Assembly (NCBI GenBank): GCA_905221605.1
Contig: CAJNDS010002780.1
Span: 172,501 to 236,500, forward strand
From: Symbiodinium natans
Taxonomy: Eukaryota > Sar > Dinophyceae > Suessiales > Symbiodiniaceae
Direction: 5' to 3'
DNA: 64,000 nt
Below are positions 29,408-39,283 of the stretch, piece by piece; position 1 is the stretch's first letter, and every line of letters begins with the position of its first letter. Below the pieces are notes generated by a model. The model was not told the DNA's origin. It saw nothing but the letters and a program-made list of their open reading frames with translations, and did no database searches. The translations under genes were made by a program, and so were the position numbers.

Positions 29408-29603
29408 AAACCCACGGACGGCCCCAATTCCGGCCCTTACGGTGCGCATAACCCTATTCAAGCCCTGAACCCTAAACCTAAGCCCTAAACCCAAAGCCCT
29501 GAACCCTAAACCCTAAACCCTAAACCCTATTCAAGCCTTCAAGGAGCAGGGGTCACTGCCGGTGTTTAGGGCCGATTCTGCCCTCCTCAGCCAGAAGTAC
29601 GTG
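29408..29603 (+). CDS. Exon pair rejoined across an ITS with 14-bp direct repeats
   Basis: ACCCTATTCAAGCC occurs at 29451-29464 and 29524-29537, around CCCTAAA-type units. Removing one copy plus the array gives a continuous frame DGPNSGPYGAHNPIQAFKEQ then GSLPVFRADSALLSQKYV, followed by a GTAGGG donor. The only shift that ends in AG is CAAG|CC...CAAG|CC, a CC-AG intron, so canonical splicing is not explained. The family is unknown. Confidence 0.5.
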
Positions 29604-29609
29604 GTAGGG

Positions 29610-30110
29610 TTAACGGTTTCGGCTTGAGGGTTCAGGGTTTAGCCTTTAGGGATTTAGGGTGTAGGGTTTAGGCTTTAGGCTTTAGGGTAACCTAAACCCT
29701 GCACCCTAAACCCTAAACCCTCCGTAAGCGTGAAGGCCCCCCCCCCCCCCACACTCTGAGCCCCTGAACACCTCAGCCCCCCTAAGCGGGTTTAGGCTTT
29801 AGGGTTTTGGGTTTTGGGTTTTGGGTTTGGGGTTTTGGGGTTTAGGGCTTAAGCCTCTAAACCCTAAACCATCCCAGCAAACGCTTAAACCCCTTAAACT
29901 CTGAAGCCCTTGAGCCCTTCAACACTTCAACCCTGAAACCCGCATACCTTTACACCATCCCCTAAACCCTTCACCCCCTTAAGTCATTACTCTGAAACCC
30001 CTCACAAAAAGCAAACAAAAAAACAAAAAACAACATCTGGAGGACTTGGGACTACACAAGTTCACAGAACACTACGTGCGACACCCATGAGCAGGCTAAG
30101 GTTTTGTAAA
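29610..30110. other. Degenerate ITS and unassigned DNA
   Basis: Short TTTAGGG and CCCTAAA runs, a C run at 29739-29750 and a stretch with AAAAAACAAAAAACAAC near 30015. No exon supported. Confidence 0.5.
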
Positions 30111-30115
30111 GGGTT

Positions 30116-30245
30116 TAGGGTTCAGGGTTCTAGGGTTCTAGGGTTCTAGGGTTCTAGGGTTCTAGGGTTCTAGGGTTCTAGGGTTCTAGGGTTCTAGGGT
30201 TCTAGGGTTTTAGGGTTTTAGGGTTTTTTCGGTCTTAGGGTTTCA
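30116..30245. repeat. TTCTAGGG octamer array
   Basis: About eleven consecutive TTCTAGGG units with TTTTAGGG at the end. A homogeneous variant of the telomeric unit, 8 bp instead of 7. Confidence 0.85.
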
Positions 30246-30641
30246 CGGTTTTAGGGTTCAGGGTTTGAAAAAAATCGGGTTTAGGTTCATTGGGGTAGGG
30301 CTTAGAAATTGTTGCGTTTTAGGGTTTACGGTTTAGCATGTAGGGTCTGACGCTGGATGATGCAGACCTGAAAGCCTAAACCTCACATCCGCATCCGATG
30401 AAAATATGTTGGGCTTCTGGATTCCGGACACAACGATCTATATAGGAACCTTCGTGTCAGCGTCCGAAACCCTGTTTGTTTTAGTAGGGTTGTCCGGTCC
30501 GAAACCCTAAGCCCCAAGAAAACGAAGCCCTAAGCTTAGAAAGTAAAGCGCTGTTCTCACACAGCCTTTTCACTAGAGCCACTGGCGCGCAGAAAAGGAC
30601 GTGGAACGCTCTGCGCTCGGTGTGTCAGGTTTAGGTTGGGA

Positions 30642-30730
30642 TGTTCCCCCTTATATTGACAGTCCTACAAGGGATTATAGTAGGGGGTACTAATAATCCC
30701 TATTGAGGACTGTTAGTATAAGGGGGAACA
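30642..30730. mobile_element. Near-perfect fold-back MITE (M6)
   Basis: An 89-bp hairpin: TGTTCCCCCTTATA...AGTCCT...AAGGGATTAT pairs with ATAATCCCT...AGGACT...TATAAGGGGGAACA, arms about 38 bp with few mismatches. No coding capacity. Outer flanks do not give an obvious target duplication. Confidence 0.8.
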
Positions 30731-30789
30731 TGCGCTAAGGTTTCGGGTTTTGGGTACAAAAAGACCCATCGTTCAGCGCATCCTCCATG

Positions 30790-33700
30790 TCTAAAACCCT
30801 AAACCCTAAACCCTAAACCCTAAACTCTAAACCCTAAATCCTAAACCCTCAACCCTCAACCCTAAACCCTAAACCCTAAACCCTAAGCCCTAAAACCCTA
30901 AAACCCTTAAACCCTAAACCCTAAGGCCATGGGCATGCCAATTTGGGTTCCAGCCAGAGAGTATGCCTACAGGCCGCCTGCGCGAAGTTTTCTTGGTGGG
31001 GACGGGGGGTGTTCGGATTGAGCTGTGGTTCTTTTTTTTTTTTTTGTGGTGGTGGGGGGGGGGGTTAGGAAGGGTGTTTGGGTGGTGGGGGGGGGGGGGT
31101 TAGGAAGGGTGTTTGGCTCTTTTGAGCTTTGGGGAGTTTTTTGCTTGCAAGTTCATGTTCTACAAGTTTCCCTAGTTGGGGGCTTAGGGCTTAGGATTTC
31201 GGAGCTGAACCAGAATACCTTCAGAGTGCGCCAAGCCATCCAAAAACTATAGCCCCAGGATCTCAAATGTGCCCACACTTTCTTGCGACCTACCCCAAAG
31301 CCCTGGAAATAAGCACCATAGCCCGAACACCTCACAACCCAAAGCCGAAACGTCCACACAACCCTGACCTCTGCGGCCTCAAGCTCCGCGAACAGCGCCC
31401 TGAACTTACCCTCCCCCCCACCCTGCCCCTCCCCCCTCCCCCCCCCCGAAAACCTAGAGTAGTTTCATGGGCCCTTCAGAGGGTCCCTAGCCTCCTTCAG
31501 AGGGTTCTGAAGTATCTCCTTCAGAGGGTTCTGAAGTATGGGCCCTCAATTTGTACAGTGTACATAAGGGGTACCCTTTTGAGGGCCCATACTAAGGGAC
31601 ACTGCCCCTAGAAAATCCCAAACCCCGCACACCCCCGAACCCCCCTAAACCCCCCAAAAACCCCCTGAAACCCTAAACCCTAAAACCCGAACCCCCGAAA
31701 CCCCCAAATCCTAAACAGCCCAACCAGGCTCAACATGTTCGTCCCCTGGGGCATGGTGGCATACTCTGGGAGCTTCCGGCACGGAGGCTCCTGTGTTTGC
31801 GTAGGTGTTATCAGGCTTTAGAGCCCTAAACCCTAAACCTTTAACCCCTAAGCCCTAAAACCTAAATCCTAGACCTTAAACCCTAGACCCTGAACCCTAG
31901 TCTTCAGTGCTTTTTTGTTGGTTTAGATCGTTGAGGGGTTGAGGGTGTCTAGGGTTTGGGGTGTTGGGGGTGTTCGGGTGCAAGTCAGGAACCTGGGCGC
32001 TGAACCCTAAATCCAAAACCCCAGCCCTAAGCCCTGAACCCTGAACGTCCCTGAACCCTAAACCCTGAACCCTGTATAACAATGAACTCCGAACCCTAGA
32101 TAAAAAAATCCTAAACCCTAAACTCTAAACCCTCAACCCCAAACAAATCCAAAATCCCCAAGAGTTTTGAGAGCTACTCACCCAAAAAACCTCAGCCCTG
32201 CAGGGCCCAGCCTAGCGGACGAGCAGGCTGGTTTTGGGGTGGGGGGGGGGGGGTTCCGAAACTAGGGTTTAGGGTTGGGGGTTTAGGGTTTAGGGTTTAG
32301 GGGTGAAGCAACTCAAACAACAACCTGGATTCCTGGAGAATTTGGGGGGTGGGGGATGGGGGAGGGTAAGGGTTCATGCCTTAAACCCTAAACCCTAAAC
32401 CCCAAACCCATTTTTGGGGAAATGCCGAAATAATGTCGAGGGGTTGGGGTGCAGGTCGGGTTTGGTTTGTTTAGGGTGCCGGGAGCTGTTGGTGCCAGAG
32501 ATTTAGAGTGCGGTTTAGGGTTTAGGGTTTGGGGTTTGGGGTTTTGGGTGCGGAGGCGGAGGATGAGGGGTGGGGGGGGGGTTTACGGTTTGGAGCTCTT
32601 CGACTCGGGGATGGTTACAAACTGGAGTGGATCAGGTTTAGGGTTTAGTATCTAAACCCTAAACCCCAAACCCTAAGCCCTAAACCCTCTATAAACCCCA
32701 ACCCCTAAACCCTAAGCCCGAAGCCCTAAGCCCTAAACCCTAAACCCTAAACCAGTGGAGTCTTTGGGCAGCGCAGAGGAGTCATGGACATGGGGCCGGT
32801 GGTGGCAGTCCCCCAGGCACACGGCTGATTCTGGTTTAGGGTTTAGGGTTTAGGGTTTAGGGTTTAGGGTTTAGGGTTTAGGGTTTAGGGTTTAGGGTTT
32901 AGGGTTTAGGGTTTAGGGTTGAGGGGGGGTTTAGGGCTTAGGGCGCTTCAAGCTTGTTGGGGTCCGGCAGTCTAGGGCATGTCTGGGTTGGTTGAGGTGT
33001 GGTTTGGATTGGGCGTTGAGGAGTTCAAGCTTGGCCCTAAACCCTAAACCCTAAACCCTAAACCCTAAACCCTAAACCCTAAACCCTAAACCCTAAACCC
33101 TAAACCCTAAACCCTAAGTACGTTTTTGCGCTGCCTCCAGTAGGACCCTTGCTCCTTCTCAGTTATTCTTTAGGGTTTGGGGTTTAGGGTTTCAGCTTTT
33201 GAGAGTGGGACGTGCTGGAGGCCTTGAGGTTTTTGGGTTTGGGGTTTAGGGTTTAGGGTTTAGGGTTTAGGGTTTAGGATTTCCGGGTGCTGTAGAGAGG
33301 AGTTGTTGGACGGGTCGGGTACCGTGGGGTGTGTGGGTTTAAGCTTGCGTCTGGGTGTCCCAAAGCCATGGCCTTGCCCAATACTTATAGCCCTGCATGG
33401 CCGAACCCCCCCCCAAAAAAAAAAAGCTAAAACAAATGAAGATAAGAAAAATAAAAGATAAATGATAAAGCGAATAAAAACAGGAATATATTGATGCAAG
33501 AACATTGCCCATGTTTACGAAACCTGAACCCTCAACCCCAGACTCAGACCCTAAACCCTCAACCCTAAATCCTGAACCCTGAACCCTGAACCCTAAACCC
33601 TAAACCCTAAACCCTAAACCCCAAACCCCAAACCCCAAACCCCAAGCCCTAAACCCTAAACCCTAAACCCTAAACCCTAGTCTGTAGGGTTTTGGGTTGC

Positions 33701-33870
33701 AGAGCGGGGCTGAGGGCCCTCGACCCTAAGCCCCCCCAGTTCTCAAGCTGCAGGTTGGCCGTATCTTGTGCCTCTAGGGGCAGAGGGCTGTAAGGTTTAG
33801 GGTTTAGGGTTTAGGGTTTAGGGTTTAGGGTTTAGGGTTTAGGGTTTAGGGTTTAGGGTTAGGGTTTAAG
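30790..33870. repeat. Interstitial telomeric repeat cluster 6
   Basis: Arrays at 30793-30925, 32835-32925 (TTTAGGG), 33033-33117 (CCCTAAA), 33243-33280, 33530-33680 and 33794-33868. G-rich runs at 31050-31100 and 32232-32252. Islands 30930-31470, 31700-32090 and 33290-33500 give no supported exon. 32943-33032 is unique DNA with TTCAAGCTTG near both ends, set between oppositely oriented arrays. Confidence 0.9.
31466..31608. mobile_element. Fold-back element M5, copy 4, internal duplication
   Basis: ATGGGCCCTTCAGAGGG and the mirrored GAGGGCCCATACTAAGGG. A 24-bp block (CTCCTTCAGAGGGTTCTGAAG plus TAT) is duplicated in tandem at the same site where copy 18714 carries the telomeric insertion. Confidence 0.65.
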
Positions 33871-33909
33871 AATGTGCTGGCTCCACAATATGCTGTATGT
33901 TGCCCGCAG

Positions 33910-34101
33910 CAGCAGAGATTGGAGATGCATAGGTTTGTACTGCTTCAGGCTTTCAGACATATCTCCGCAGCTAAGGACTTGTTTCAGCTATGCCTCAACA
34001 GGAAACTCTGTGAGCTTCGTGTAGCATTGGTCAGGGGTGTCCTAATTCGGGCGTCCACTCTGGTCCAGGGCCTCTCCAGCCAACGTTCTAGAAACCGTTA
34101 A
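33910..34101 (+). CDS. Exon candidate, unknown protein
   Basis: Acceptor TGCCCGCAG. Reads QQRLEMHRFVLLQAFRHISA, then AKDLFQLCLNRKLCELRVAL and VRGVLIRASTLVQG, ending at TAA. Helical and probably a last exon. The upstream part would lie across the TTTAGGG array at 33794-33868. No domain recognised. Confidence 0.5.
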   Translation, partial: QQRLEMHRFVLLQAFRHISAAKDLFQLCLNRKLCELRVALVRGVLIRASTLVQGLSSQRSRNR

Positions 34102-34135
34102 TGCTAAACGTATATATTTTCTTCAGGGCCTACTC

Positions 34136-34213
34136 CAAAGTAGAGAGTAGAAGCCCTAAGCCCTAAACCCTAAACCCTAAACCCTAAACCCCAAACAAAG
34201 TAAAGAGTAGAAG
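34136..34213. repeat. ITS with 18-bp direct repeats (17/18)
   Basis: CAAAGTAGAGAGTAGAAG (34136-34153) and CAAAGTAAAGAGTAGAAG (34196-34213) enclose exactly 42 bp of CCCTAAG/CCCTAAA/CCCCAAA units, six times seven. Both repeats end in AG. Confidence 0.85.
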
Positions 34214-34437
34214 CTGCCCTGTGAAATCTCGGAGCCCTTCCGAACGGCCCCGGGTCGAAGCGATGGCATCCGCGGCGGCGTCTGACGGTGACGTCTTTTG
34301 ACAATACTTATAAGAGCCCTTCCGGTTTAGGGTTTAGGGTTCAGGGTTTAGGGTTTAGGGTTTATGCATGCGGTCTTGCGGACTGTCTCGAAGAAGCTCC
34401 TTGGAGACAAACTACGTAGGACTGAATTAATACGAAT

Positions 34438-35820
34438 TCACTGGCCAGGCCTTTGACGGTGAAGACGTCTGGCACAATTAAAGATCGTACGCGCATCTCC
34501 GAACTCGAGCTGGTTAACCAGGGGAGCCGTAGGGGCAACGTACGGTGACTTAGCGAAGTCTCTGTACGGTTTACCCTGGATGCTTTTGAGCATTCGCAGG
34601 GCTACAGTATGGGGTTTTAGCGCTTGCAAACGAAACTTGAGTCCCGGCACTTTACAAGGGACACCAAAGGCCCTTAGGGCAAAAGATGGTGCGATTTTCC
34701 ACGGGCAACTGGACATGGACATGATTGCCCTCAGCACATGAGCAAACGTAACGAGCTGCGCACGGAGAGACTGGCGATGACATTTGAGCTCAGGGAACTG
34801 AACCTCATGAGCCCATATGGCTTTGAGTTTGGAGTCGCGAAGTTGCTCCGGTCGCTTCGCAGAGACCCAAGGGGCTACATTAACCGGCACCAACCACCCT
34901 ACATCAACCGTGAAGGCGAAATACAGTTCCAGCAAAGACATGCTGTCTTCATCTGGTACCCACGTATGTGCACACAACCATTTATACAGCAAATGCCCAA
35001 ACGGAGCACAAAGTACGAATGAGCTCCACTGCGGCTCCTGTTGCAACCCCGGGAAAGGAAAGCCTTTATCAGCTGTTAGCATCCCAAGTCTGCACAGAAA
35101 CAGTTGCAGCGAGTCATCATGGGGTTCTGCGGGGGAACTGCTTGGGCGATTCAACGTGAGTCTATGACCATTAAAAATTTCTGCAACCTGTTTTTGCAAA
35201 TTATAAACCTGCTTTTGTTTGTTGTTCAGGCTGCGAAGGGCCGTCACTGCACACTTGTGGGCCTCAAGGATGGCCTGCGGGGACTTTTTAAGCGCTTCCT
35301 TGGCAAAGCTGTCCGCCAGATCGTTATGATACCATAACCACGCTAATCTAGGATTGGGGGCAACTCGCCAGTCTTGATGGCTTTTGACCTTATGGATCAC
35401 CCTAGGGCGGGGGGATCGGGACAAGCTTTCATGCCGCAAGAACCACAAATCAAGATTTGCACTGTGGAGCCAGTTGCAAGGAACCCACCCCTCGGAGATA
35501 AGTCGATTAAACCCCTGCACAGTAATGTCGGAATCCGAATAAATAGAGCCCCCTGTCCCCAGCTGCACTGCCACAATGACAGCCAGTAACTCTGCCCTGT
35601 TGTTTGATTGGATCCCCCCAGGCAGCAGGCCATTCAACAACTTTACCCCGTCCAAGGCATCTGGCACAGCAGCCACCACTCCCCAAGCTGAAAGAGTTAA
35701 GGTAGGCTCCGCAGGGTGAATTGTGGAACCATCGGTAAAAAAGTGGACATCTTGATCGTAAAACATACACGCTACAGGTTCAGTTTTGAACTGGGCAAGT
35801 GCTTCGCGCAAATGAAAAAC
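34438..35820 (-). CDS. RNase H domain frame of a LINE-type retroelement
   Basis: The frame is about 457 codons on the minus strand with no convincing ATG; it opens after a TGA inside the upstream repeat and probably continues from an exon ending at CTCAG. RNase H I signature: FFTDGS (Asp ~27), NNRAELLAV (Glu ~74), YSDSD (Asp ~93) and KVKSHQD...NDLADSFAKEA (His and last Asp, about 135-165). The RNase H fold degrades RNA in RNA-DNA hybrids; in non-LTR elements it lies C-terminal to the reverse transcriptase, which is absent here. The ~280-residue Trp-rich C-terminal part is unassigned. It may be a 5'-truncated LINE or a domesticated RNase H gene. Telomeric arrays abut both sides in opposite orientation. 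Confidence 0.75.
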   Translation of the reverse strand, partial: VFHLREALAQFKTEPVACMFYDQDVHFFTDGSTIHPAEPTLTLSAWGVVAAVPDALDGVKLLNGLLPGGIQSNNRAELLAVIVAVQLGTGGSIYSDSDITVQGFNRLISEGWVPCNWLHSANLDLWFLRHESLSRSPRPRVIHKVKSHQDWRVAPNPRLAWLWYHNDLADSFAKEALKKSPQAILEAHKCAVTALRSLNNKQKQVYNLQKQVAEIFNGHRLTLNRPSSSPAEPHDDSLQLFLCRLGMLTADKGFPFPGLQQEPQWSSFVLCAPFGHLLYKWLCAHTWVPDEDSMSLLELYFAFTVDVGWLVPVNVAPWVSAKRPEQLRDSKLKAIWAHEVQFPELKCHRQSLRAQLVTFAHVLRAIMSMSSCPWKIAPSFALRAFGVPCKVPGLKFRLQALKPHTVALRMLKSIQGKPYRDFAKSPYVAPTAPLVNQLEFGDARTIFNCARRLHRQRPGQ

Positions 35821-35830
35821 CTCGGGAGGA

Positions 35831-35923
35831 TGCTGAGTTCACAAGCCCCCAAGAAGTGCACACTTTCAGTTCTATAGTGGATTACAGTACCCCAAAAGTC
35901 CAAAGTGTACTCATTCAGCTACC
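35831..35923 (-). mobile_element. Introner-like element M11, copy 2
   Basis: Minus-strand copy of 12635-12731: GAATGAGTACACTTTGGAC at the start and GGCTTGTGAACTCAGC at the end. Its AG lies directly upstream of the open part of the RNase H frame, so it may be that gene's intron. Confidence 0.65.
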
Positions 35924-35925
35924 TA

Positions 35926-36300
35926 AACCCGAAACCCTAAACCCTAAACCCTAGACCCTAGACCCTAAACCTTAAACCCTAAACCCGAAACCCTAAACCC
36001 TAAACCCTAAGCCCCATAAACCCTTAGGCTTGGCTTTGGGAGAGCCCTATGAAGCCCTAAACTGGGTTAGGGTTTCGGGCTTCCTGAGAACTGAACCCCA
36101 AACGACGCTGCAAGGGTTTAGGGTTTAGGGTTTACGGTTTAGGGTTTAGGGTTTAGGGTTTAGGGTTCAGGGTTTTGGGGCGTTACTCTAAACTAGAAGA
36201 AACATGACCTTAGAAGGCATCGAACGGGGGCAGGGTCCAGGGGTTTCGGCAGTTCATACAGACTCTAGGTTTAGGGTTTAGGGTTTAGGGCTTATAGGGT
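35926..36300. repeat. ITS on the 5' side of the RNase H frame
   Basis: CCCTAAA array 35926-36015 and TTTAGGG arrays 36115-36175 and 36268-36292, with two short unassigned islands. Confidence 0.85.
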
Positions 36301-36307
36301 TTATCGG

Positions 36308-36534
36308 GCCTACCTGTAACCACAACTACCTACAGTTTAGTAGCATTTACCCCTTAATCAATAGTATAACCCATCAACCTGTAACTGGTGTTACAGGTAG
36401 GGTTTCATGTTACATGGGTACTTATATAACCCCAGTTGTATGTCTACTTATAGCCTACTTAGGGGCCTCAGGGGACAGGGGGCTTATAAGTGCAGTCATA
36501 ATTGGGGTTCTAAGTACCCTGAACCTCCAAGTAA
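36308..36534. mobile_element. Two adjacent fold-back elements, second M2-like
   Basis: First: CCTACCTGTAACC...GGTGTTACAGGTAGGG (36308-36402). Second: GGGTACTTATATAACCCCA...TGGGGTTCTAAGTACCC (36417-36519) followed by TGAACCTCCAAGTA, the M2 terminus. They look nested or tandemly inserted. Confidence 0.6.
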
Positions 36535-36640
36535 CCCTAAACCCTAGCCCTAAACCCTAAACCCCAAACCCTAAACCTCAGAGCCCAGAGCCGCAAACCT
36601 AAGCCTATGGTTTCATGTTCTTTTAGAACCCCCCGCCAAG

Positions 36641-38209
36641 GTGATCCTGCTCTCGGTCAAGCTGGCGGACCCACAGCAACGGCGCAGTCGCAGACTGCGG
36701 CAGGGCAAGGCCTGATGCGCAGAACCTTGAGTACCCTAAACCCTAAACCCTAAACCCTAAACCCTAAACCCTAAACCCTTAACCCTTAAACCCTAAACCC
36801 CGTATGCAAGCCAGGGTTCAGGGGCTGGGCTGGGGCCCAGAGTTGAATTTGGGGGGTTTTAGGGCTAGAGTGTGACGAACCCTAAACCCTAAATCCTAAA
36901 CCCTAAACCCTAAACCCTAAACCCTGACTCATGCTCTGAAATGCCCCAAGTCAGGCCATTTTTCAGGGTGGACCTAAGTCATGGCAGCTTTTGGGCGCCT
37001 CAACTGCAAGGATGCAGTACTGCAACAGCTCTCACCACATCTACCCTTAGGGTTTAGGGTTTAGGGTTTAGGGTTTAGGGTTTAGGGTTTAGGGTTTAGG
37101 GTTTAGGGTTTAGGGTTTAGGGTTTAGGGTTTAGGGTTTAGGGTTTAGGGTTTAGGGTTTAGGGTTTAGGCAGAACATCTTAATCCTATACCGGTATTCG
37201 TCCAAAATGGGACCCCCATTTTTGGAAACCCTGTATCAAGAACGGGACTTGTAGCCAGCTTCACAATAAGACTTACTGCGGCCTTACGCGTTTAGTGGAT
37301 AATCCTGGCAATGTTAGGGTTAGGAGTCCAGGTGGTGAAAGGAGCTACGAGTATAGAGTTGTTGTGCTACTTGGGTCTTGCCCCATGCTGTACATCTGAT
37401 CATATCTCACCGTTGGTTTTGGCCATGGGCATCCCCTACTTTGTTAGACTTTTCCGCTGACGCAGGATGCTGGCATTGCTGCCGGCACAAAGCAGAAAGT
37501 CAAGCAGGAGCTGGTTTAGTGCTTCTGGTGGGGTCCCCCAATACCCCAGCAATGCGTTGTAGTTGGTCAAGTCTGCTTCTGCAGGTCTGTAGCAGCATGA
37601 CATTAGGCTTGCTTGCATGAGTGAAGCTAGTTTCGTGGGACCTGGCAGGACACAGAGGTGGCCTTCGCCCTGAGGCTGCGCGACCTGGCGGTGCAGAGGT
37701 TGGCCTTCGCGGAGAAACAGTGGCAGAAAGCCATCGAAAAAGGAGACTTGGAAGGGGCAAAGGAGTGGGAGAAGAAGGTCGAGAAGGCCGAGGAGAAGGT
37801 CAATGAGGCCAAGGCGGAGGTCAAGGAAGCAAAGGAGGAGGTTCAGGAGGCAGAGGCCAGGAGGGGAGGGGTCAGCACGTGGAACCCCTGTTGTACTACA
37901 GCCCTGCAAGCCCTGAATTACCAAGCGCTATTCGTCGGGATAGTAGCACTTTTACCGACCCTGTATATACGATCCGAAAGAGAGGACGCGCAACAGCGCA
38001 AGTTGTGTTGTTTGAGGCCATGTGCAGTGCAGGACATGCAGATGGAAGCGTGTGGCCTCTACCCTAAACCCTAAACCCTAAACCCTAAACCCTAAACCCT
38101 AAACCCTAAACCCTAAACCCTAAACCCTAAACCCTCAGCCTGATTTTGGCGCAGGACCCTGCATTGAGAAGACAGGCGCCGCTCAGCTTCGTAGCGCCTC
38201 GGGATCAGG
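36641..38209 (+). CDS. Coiled-coil gene, unit A copy
   Basis: Candidate exons: 36641-~36714 (LSVKLADPQQRRSRRLRQGK), 37466-37513 (16 codons, DAGIAAGTKQKVKQEL), 37649-37840 (64 codons) and 38155-38209 (APLSFVAPRDQ). The 64-codon exon starts DTEVAFALRLRDLAVQRL, runs through AEKQWQKAIEKGDLEGAKEW and is charged and heptad-like, a probable coiled coil. Units B and C keep this exon at exactly 192 nt with CAG before it and GT, GT or GC after it. The first exon shows a TGA after LRQGKA in A and B, so it may be an end exon or be read differently. Function unknown; the AP2 gene follows on the same strand about 1 kb downstream. Confidence 0.6.
37045..37170. repeat. Long perfect TTTAGGG array in unit A
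   Basis: About 18 consecutive TTTAGGG units. At the matching place in unit B (about 43020-43075) there is no such array, so it arose or expanded in A after duplication. Confidence 0.85.
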
Positions 38210-38271
38210 GCCTCGCAGCGTTTGATAGCCGGACCTAAACCCCACCCTAAACCCTAAACCCTAAACCCTAA

Positions 38272-38790
38272 ATTTAAGAGCCTCCGGCTCAAGCCGCCGA
38301 CCCCGCCGGAGCATTGTTCAGGGCTCAAGCGGCGCAGCGTCCCCCGGCGCCAAACCCTAAACCCAAACCCGACCCTAAACCCTACAGCCGAAACCCTAAA
38401 CCCTACAGCCTAAACCCTAAACCCCACAGTACAGCCTAAACCGAAACCGGAACCCTAAACTTAAGGGTGGGAGGGCTTAGGGTTTAGGGTTTAGGGTGCA
38501 GGAAAAGTTTTTACCGGATTTGAGGGGGGTAGAGGAAGGGGGGGTGGTGGGGGGGGCAGGGGAGGGGGGGGGAGGGGGAGGGGGGGGGGGGTTTTGGGAA
38601 AAAGAGGGTTTTTTCCCAAAAAAACCCTATGCCCTGTGCGAAACCGCCTATGGTCCATGAGTACACGCGGTGTGGGGCCTGGCCCTCCACGGAAAAGCTG
38701 CCGGGGTACCCCCCCTACCCCCCCCCCGCGTTTGAAAAAGGGAGGTTTTCACCTCCAGAAACCTATCCAACACGCCGCCAGGGTCGGCGG
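38272..38790. mobile_element. Composite repeat M12, copy 2, inserted in unit A
   Basis: Same end blocks as 22672-23135. Unit B has no counterpart at this point (44075-44100), so M12, with its CCCTAAA neighbours and G runs, was inserted into unit A after the A/B duplication, lengthening the space before the AP2 gene from about 0.25 to over 1 kb. Confidence 0.7.
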
Positions 38791-39047
38791 ACCCTAAACC
38801 CCAAACCCCAAACCCTAAACCCTAAACCCTAAACCCTAAACCCTAAACCCTGAACCTCTGTTTGCTTTATAGGGCTGTGGGGTTCAGAGTTCAGAGGGTT
38901 TTTTGGGTTGTTTTGGGGTGTATGGCGCAGGCCAAGCCCCTATAGCCTTGAGACCCCGAGATCGACGTCACAAAATCCCCAGGCCCGCACAAAGTACTAT
39001 AGGTTTTAGGGTTTAGGGTTTTGGGGGTATTCTAGGAATACACTTTT

Positions 39048-39105
39048 GGGACCGTAAGGGAAGAATATTAGTATTCATTCCGACCCCCTTAGTACCACAC
39101 TTCAT
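39048..39105 (+). repeat. Dispersed repeat M9, copy 1
   Basis: GGGACCGTAAGGGAA...CATTCCGACCCCC resembles the reverse complement of 62946-63010 (GGGACCATAAGGGAA...CATTCCCACCCC). The copies are short and moderately diverged. Confidence 0.5.
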
Positions 39106-39283
39106 GATCTGGATCCCTCCAATCAGTTGCACCCGGGCGGTTTCATTCCGGAGTTTAGTTTCGGGAGAGAAGGCCCCCGAATCTACACGTTTTTGGTCAC
39201 TGTGTTGTTTACACTATACTTGCGCTTATTGCATGCTGCAGAAACCCAGCAAGTGCGGTTTGTGGTGAAGCCGTCCGACTTTG

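Noticed and set aside
30001-30040. Possible poly-A tail of a retroelement
   Set aside because: The A-rich stretch is interrupted by C, and no element lies upstream of it on either strand.
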